From assembly GCA_964036155.1 (NCBI GenBank), contig OZ038423.1, positions 54,203,249-54,267,248 on the forward strand: a stretch of 64,000 nt of DNA, given 5' to 3'. Both the position numbers and the translations under genes were made by a program. The notes under the pieces are model-generated. The model did no database searches. It saw only the letters and a program-made list of their open reading frames with translations, and had not been told where the DNA came from. Within the stretch, counting starts at the first letter, position 1, and the number at the start of each line of letters is the position of its first letter. Positions 58,491 through 64,000 of this stretch are shown here, one piece after another. Source of the DNA: Diploscapter coronatus. Lineage: Eukaryota > Nematoda > Chromadorea > Rhabditida > Rhabditidae.

Positions 58491-61306
58491 TCAGACCAAT
58501 CTTTTGGTCAATAATGATAAAATACCATTCGAGTTCAGTTGCTTCGGACCATGAGGTGTGACTTTAATAACTTTGACTACTTCTTTCTTAGCCGGTGATA
58601 TAGTAGTGTTTTTCTTCTAAAATTGTCCATTTTCTTTTACATGCATTTGTACATAAACTACCTTGACCAATCCTCTCACTAAGAAAAACAGGGGAATTAT
58701 TTGGAGGAATGGTCCATATTGGTACATAACGCTAAAAATGTCCTGAAAGTTTTTTAAATGCTTTCTTGGTAGAAGATTTAACCTATTCTAGTGTGGATCC
58801 ATTTCTTATGTTAGAAAAGTATACTGCTCAAGGTTTATTCAGAAAACAATTCTTAATTTCACAGTTGCTCTTTCTAAGCACATAGCACGAAAGGGGTATT
58901 TTGGTTCCTTCAAGCACGATTAGCCGAGTTCTATTCTCAAAATTCAAAGTAACATTCATGTGCCTCCTATCCGACGCAGAAAAATGATTATCGCTTATGT
59001 AAATAATGGTAAGGTCGAAGGATTCACTATTTAGAACGTTCCTTTAGGATTTCTCAGCGCATTTTTTCAGAATATATGTTGGTAAAACAGGTCTTTCCAT
59101 TTCTCTTGTTAGTTAATATGAAAATTTGTTATTAACAATGCTTACTTTTATATAATACTTCACATTTTTTAGCAAAGGCACATGATCGATCCAACATATA
59201 TCTAAAATATTCTGGTAAGTTCTCTCAAACTTCCAATTTTGAAGCTATGAAACTAGTTAATTTATGCTATGACTTATACAAGGGGACAAAATAGCTTAGG
59301 AGTGATAAATCTCATTAAAATTATTTTTGAATAAGTCATTCCGTACTCGCTGTAACGAATTTCGACATTTTAAACCAGAGGTTGGTTACAAATATAAACG
59401 AATGTGTGATTTGATGTATTAACCAAGTTTGAGGAATCAACTATTTACACAGATTCGTTCTCTTAATAGACTCATTACATTGACAAAATTATTACAACGA
59501 AAACATAATTAATTTTGCACAGGATGTTTAGGATATCGAAGTTAAAAGATTAAAAGAACATCCTACGTGAAAAGTTCTGCTTCTGATTGTCCCAAATGAC
59601 GCAGAAAAAACCGTATAGTTGAAAAATAATTAAATCATTTGCTATCACTTCGCATAAAATCTAAACGTTATAAATATTCATTTTCAACGTAATATGGTGC
59701 AACATTGACCGGGCTAACTTACATACGCCACTAGATATCGATTTAAGCGTTGCTCAGAATTTCTTGCACTTGGGCTCAGATTGCCATACGACTTAAAACG
59801 CCGCTTTAGATAAATAAATGCGGCAATGCTAATTATCGTCTGAGCATAATTTGCTATAATCGGAACTATTGTATTGTAAAGACTCTAAAAATTCTCTACA
59901 TAATTGACATTAGCAGTTTTTATTTTGATAGTATTCGTTTAACTTACAACCCATTGTTGAAGAGCCATTACATATCGTATATCAACTATATCACCAATAT
60001 CAACAATTTGATATTCGTTCAACCAATAAAGTGCATAATAAGTTAGTTCGGGGATACAGCCAAAAATAATATGAAATCCGACCAATATCCAAAATATAGT
60101 GGCAAATAACCGAGTTATTTTTTCGTTACGGCAACTAAATTGAATCATTTTGTATCAAACTGAAATATGCATGTAGAAGAATTTCTAACAGTGAAAATGT
60201 CCTAGCTCTATATATCGTAACTGCAGTCGAAGCGAATCTTATGGGCATCATTAATAATGGATCTTGAAAAATAACAAATAATTGCCCCATTAATACCTAC
60301 AATTCCATTTGTCAGCTATCAATGCAAAATTTTAACTATTAAATTTAAGTCAACTTTATGTGTCAAATAAATTTAAAATAAAGTGATATTTTATAGTTAT
60401 TTGGAAAGTTGCGACAGAAAAGTAGAGACATTATGACGAAATAATGTATGGAAAACTACAATAATACGATCCAGACTATTTCACAAAATGTTAACACTTT
60501 TTCTGTAGCAGCCTAGATATTTTAAACGATTCGCTTAAACTGGAGATAAATATTGACTGATACACGTGGGTAAAATTTTAAATTATGCTACCACGAATAT
60601 GCTATCATCTTGGCAGCAAAAGGTCAAAGTTTGACCATAGATAGTAAACGAAATCTAAATTAATACCATGTTTCAATGCATATATTGGAAATTGCACCAT
60701 AAAAATAGTGGTATAAAACTTACATATATCAATGAACAGATAAAAAAGGATATATTTAGAATGAGTAAGATGACTATTAATTTTTCGAATTGTGAAAAAT
60801 TTGCACGTTTTCGAAATAACCGATACATCATAAATATGCCGATAAAAATCGGAATTAATGCGATGCTATACAAAATGGCCCCAATTTTATATTCTATAGA
60901 TGAATTTTTGAAGATAACATCGATATAAAACTATTTAACTAACTTATATTTTGATGAAGTATGACAGTTTTCCACGCAACGATGAATTTGTAAAGTAATA
61001 TATTTGATGGTAACAATTCTAAAATAGTAAATCGTTACCGAGGTTTGTAAAAAACAATGCAGAGTAGTATGTAAGAGTAAGTAATCTGAAAAATGAACTC
61101 ACCTTCACAAAAGTCATAATCCTTTGCCCTAGACGTAGGTTTATGGCACCAAGACATTCGATTCTGCGAACTATTTCTCTAATGACAATAATAAATCTGT
61201 AGAATAACAACTTGAGAAGGATGATCTCAATACAGTACGATTTAGAAGGGGTAGCGCTTTCGAAACAAAAATGACGAAACTTGAAATAGATCGAGTAACA
61301 GTGCAA
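58491..61306 (-). CDS. Seven-transmembrane chemoreceptor-like protein
   Basis: Several hydrophobic exons on the minus strand can be chained by good GTAAGT donors and TTTAG/TTTCAG acceptors: near 61100-61306, 60735-60925 (IGAILYSIALIPIFIGIFMM then LIVILLILNISFFICSLIY), 60190-60299, 59952-60160 (RLFATIFWILVGFHIIFGCI), 59728-59885 (VPIIANYAQTIISIAAFIYL), small exons near 59150 and 58870-59000, 58662-58731 (YGPFLQIIPLFFLVRGLVK) and the last exon 58491-58616 with a Lys-rich tail. At least six membrane spans are visible. After one of them the stretch GNLSPSARNSEQRLNR resembles the LSxRYQxxEN-type segment of nematode sra/sre-class receptors. Exon order and count are not fully proven and the first exon is weak. 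Confidence 0.5.
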
Positions 61307-61472
61307 GACGTTGCTTAGGCAATTAGCTCTGTATTTATAGTACTCGCCTAACTTATAATTTAGTATAATTTCAGTTTCAGCACTCCAATTATGTTCGCCC
61401 TATGTCTTGCAAAACTGTTACCTCTATTATATAATTTAGTAAGAGTTTTTCAAAGAAGACCAATTTTCAAAT

Positions 61473-62580
61473 TTGAAACTTATGAATTTCAGGACCGGCA
61501 ATTTAGCTGAAGTGACAGTTCCTCCGACAACCAAAGTCAAAATAACAACACCACAAAGTATCGACACTATCGACATTCGAACTCCTATTGAAAAACGAAT
61601 TCAACATTGGCAAAAGGAATTCGGAGATCAATACGAAATTCGATATGCCAGATTGGCTGATAAAACGTATGCCTTTTTAACTATCAGGGAGAAAAATTCT
61701 TTTCCTTGTCAAACAAATCTTTATTTATCCAATGATTTCTTCATAATGTCAAAAAGTTTCAGTTTTCACGAATCGATGAAATTGAATTTTGAGCATCCCA
61801 ACCGAGTTCCAGATTTACGTCGAAGAATTATAAAAAAAAAAAAGATGTTGAAAATCAGGAGTCATTATGTCAACAAGCATCCAGCACCAAATATGCAGGA
61901 CGTAGATGTGCAAATTATCGATCCTACGAGAGGATTTACGTAAGTTGATTTTTGAATTCTGTAACTTCGATACTTTTGGAAATCTGTATTTTTTATCGTT
62001 AATATGTTATATAACGTCACTTTCCCTTTTCTTCATAATTATATCTTCATTCGACTAAAGATAACAATGACATGTCTGCAAAATGTAAAGATCTTCATTT
62101 TTTAAATTAGTAGCTACAAAAAGCGGAAGTTTCCGTTTGAAAATTACAGGGGATGAAATCACTAAGAATATCGGACAAACGTTCACATCATTCGAGTGTC
62201 AAAGACACTTTCAAAATATAATTACCATCTTCAGATTCGGAGGCATAACTTATTATTGGGAATTGGAAAATTTAAATCTCACCGAGAAATTGCCGACGAT
62301 CGGCGTTTACCTCGTTACACAAGGAAATCCGGAGTTTTACGATGTAAGAAAAAATAATTTTAAAAAATTACTTAACCCTAACCAGGCACTTGGACTCTGG
62401 CTTGTAGCGGCTCCATTTTTTGGATTCGTCTTCGATTTCCTGCCGAAATTGGTCACCCGAATTCGCATCTTTGTACCCAATGAGAAGGAACTTCTGGCTG
62501 AAAATAAAAAAAGCTTTCTTTGCACCGGTTGCAGGTCATTTTTTCGCGAAAATCGAAGATTTTGCGTGGGCGTTATTTGA
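61473..62580 (+). CDS. Unrecognised protein, three exons with one unresolved junction
   Basis: Exon 1 (about 61473-61941) codes about 155 residues, including IEKRIQHWQKEFGDQYEIRY and a Lys/Arg cluster (RRRIIKKKKMLKIRSHY), and ends in a GTAAGT donor. A second frame opens near 62113 (SGSFRLKITGDEITKNIGQ) and runs to a GTAAGA donor at 62343; 62386-62580 completes it with a hydrophobic stretch, LGLWLVAAPFFGFVFDF. The phase between exon 1 and exon 2 does not match at any AG I can see, so a further small exon, a frameshift or two separate genes remain possible. The hydrophobic segment suggests membrane association. No family was recognised. Confidence 0.4.
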
Positions 62581-62932
62581 GACATTCGGATTAAAGGGTA
62601 TTTCCCAATTTTTTTGTTTTAGATTGCCATGCTTCTACCAAGAACATATTTTTGTAAGAGGATGAAGCTTGGGAACTCCAAGTTTAGGTTCCTTCCTGTC
62701 ACCTGGTCGACTACCTATTTTTTCTCTTACAAAAATTGCAATCAGTTTGGTATTGGACTCTTCTGGAAACGGTAGATAAGATTCTTATAAAGTGCATTTT
62801 GCCAATCCTTCTATCAGTTTCATAAAGATTATCAAATATTTTATTATACAGAACTCTTCTTTTTCTACCCGAAATTTGCTTTGTTCAAAATCATTTTATT
62901 CACTGGTTTTCAGCTAAAATTTCATAAATAGT

Positions 62933-64000
62933 CTATTTGACATTATTCTGCTGAATGAGATCAACCGCTTCGACGAATGTCCTGGCCACATTTCTGCGCT
63001 CCTCGGGCACTTTTTCCTCGTCCCTTGCTCGATATTTGCCAGTTTGGACCAGAATCCCCCTCGCTCCAGCGTTGATCGCTCCAAGCACGTCGTCATTTAC
63101 ATCGTCGCATGAAATTTCATGATCATTGGAGAATTCAGGTGAAATTGTTTCTTATTCATTTGAGAAAGTAATACTATTATTCGGTTTTTATTGACATGAT
63201 GTTTAAAATTATGAACGCACCCTTGAGAATAAAAAAATGGGGGAAAACAGTTTACAAAAGAAATAACTGAATTTTTCAAGAAATATATCTAAAGCTACCA
63301 CAAAATGCCATTTTCCATCATAGTGTTGTTATGATTTTCTTCTAGAAAAAAAGAAACTTACCTATCATAACGACATTGCTCATATCAACTGGCTTATCGA
63401 ATGTCTGGAGTGCCAGTTCAAAGAATGCCTTCTCCGGCTTTCCAACTACAGTAGCCTGAAAAATGGTGGTCAGGGGAGTGCGAAATTTGAATTTTGAAAA
63501 ATTCGGAATCGGAGACGGAATTGAAATTTCTCCTAATCCCGGAATCGGAATGGATTTTTTCCAAGATTCGGAATCGGAATTCTGCACATTCATGATAGTG
63601 ATTATGATTGGTATGATTTCATAATTTAGTATTCAACAGAGTGAGAAGAGAAAACGATATATAATCTACCATTTCAAGAAAGAAACCTGATCTACAAATG
63701 TTTTCAACTCTACTTACAAATCCTGTTTACCTTCTTTCCAGTGGCATATTCGAGACCGCAGATGAAGGGCCCCGGTCCTAATGCGAGTCCATCCTCTCTC
63801 CGGTAGTACTTCCCCTTGTGGATTGCAATTAGTTCGGTACCTTCTGCAATGCAATTTTTATCGTAATAAAACTGTTCAAGGTTCGTTTTTTTCATAAATA
63901 TTAAATCTCTACCTTCCAACAGCAGCCTGAATGCGTCATTCATTCTGTCGTAGTGGAATTGCAAGGGAGCTAGGCCAACGACGACGGCATTTGGAGAAGA
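62933..64000 (-). CDS. HDHD2: HDHD2-type HAD-like phosphatase (N-terminal part outside the window)
   Basis: Exons on the minus strand: 63913-64000 (partial), 63731-63843, 63361-63455 and 62933-63108. The visible C-terminal two thirds matches HDHD2: [53 protein letters not shown] (HAD motif III Lys) and [15 protein letters not shown] (motif IV with the Mg-binding Asp pair), then [17 protein letters not shown]. These proteins are cytosolic haloacid-dehalogenase-fold hydrolases with poorly known substrates. The last intron lacks a normal acceptor: the base string before the final exon is TTTCAT instead of TTTCAG. Confidence 0.9.
63471..63594. mobile_element. 124-bp GGAATCGG-rich hAT-like mini-element
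   Basis: It lies in an HDHD2 intron. The left end CAGGGGAGTGCGAAATT pairs imperfectly with the right end AATTCTGCACATTCATG. Flanks ATGGTGGT and ATAGTGAT agree at 6 of 8 positions. The interior repeats GGAATCGGA units. Same family style as 17096-17208. Confidence 0.55.

Noticed and set aside
1..64000. CRISPR arrays, prokaryotic operons or phage genes
   Set aside because: There are no regularly spaced repeats, ribosome-binding sites or long unspliced genes; all genes are intron-containing animal genes.

Overview
This looks like AT-rich nuclear DNA from a small-genome invertebrate animal. Coding sequence is split into many short exons by mostly GT-AG introns, commonly 45-600 nt, with strong TTTCAG/TTTTAG acceptors. 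The products are animal proteins: an allatostatin-C-like neuropeptide precursor, ACOT13, eIF2D, FAF1, ELYS/AHCTF1, spastin, HSP70 and HDHD2. The acceptor style and a 7TM chemoreceptor-like gene near the right end suggest a nematode. That placement is inference, not proven.

Layout. 1-3,032: no convincing gene. 3,033-4,097 (+): allatostatin-C-like prohormone. 5,374-6,263 (+): ACOT13 thioesterase. 6,609-9,831 (-): eIF2D, convergent with ACOT13. 10,128-11,051 (-): small membrane or secreted protein, with a weak 51-codon ORF upstream. 13,436-16,551 (-): FAF1 (UAS and UBX part). 18,489-32,419 (+): ELYS nucleoporin in 34 exons, ending in an AT-hook and three reiterated Arg-rich exons. 32,971-34,532 (+): unknown protein. 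34,684-36,717 (-): type I membrane protein. 36,975-37,088 (-): an orphan terminal exon.

37,445-57,480 is an imperfect giant inverted duplication. Two divergent HSP70 genes face each other (38,416-46,480 + and 54,482-56,512 -) with nearly identical upstream regions. The left gene is complete, but its fourth intron has grown to 5 kb by insertion of two abutting TTAA-flanked foldback elements and a decayed mariner-type transposon. The right gene is cut off by another TTAA-type foldback, whose far end forms the start of a spastin gene (50,109-52,470 -) that lacks the usual N-terminal half. The spacer also holds a TA-flanked 1.4-kb perfect foldback, small hAT-like elements and a possible structured RNA.

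58,491-61,306 (-): chemoreceptor-like 7TM gene. 61,473-62,580 (+): unknown protein. 62,933-64,000 (-): HDHD2-type HAD phosphatase, running off the window.

Most genes are single-copy housekeeping genes with no operon-like logic. The most unusual material is the mobile-element-remodelled HSP70 palindrome, the HSP70 intron that is far better conserved than its exons, the repeated RRSxR exons of ELYS, and a family of 64-157 bp hAT-like elements, three of them with near-perfect or perfect 8-bp target duplications. All comparisons were made by eye; no search or alignment program was run.
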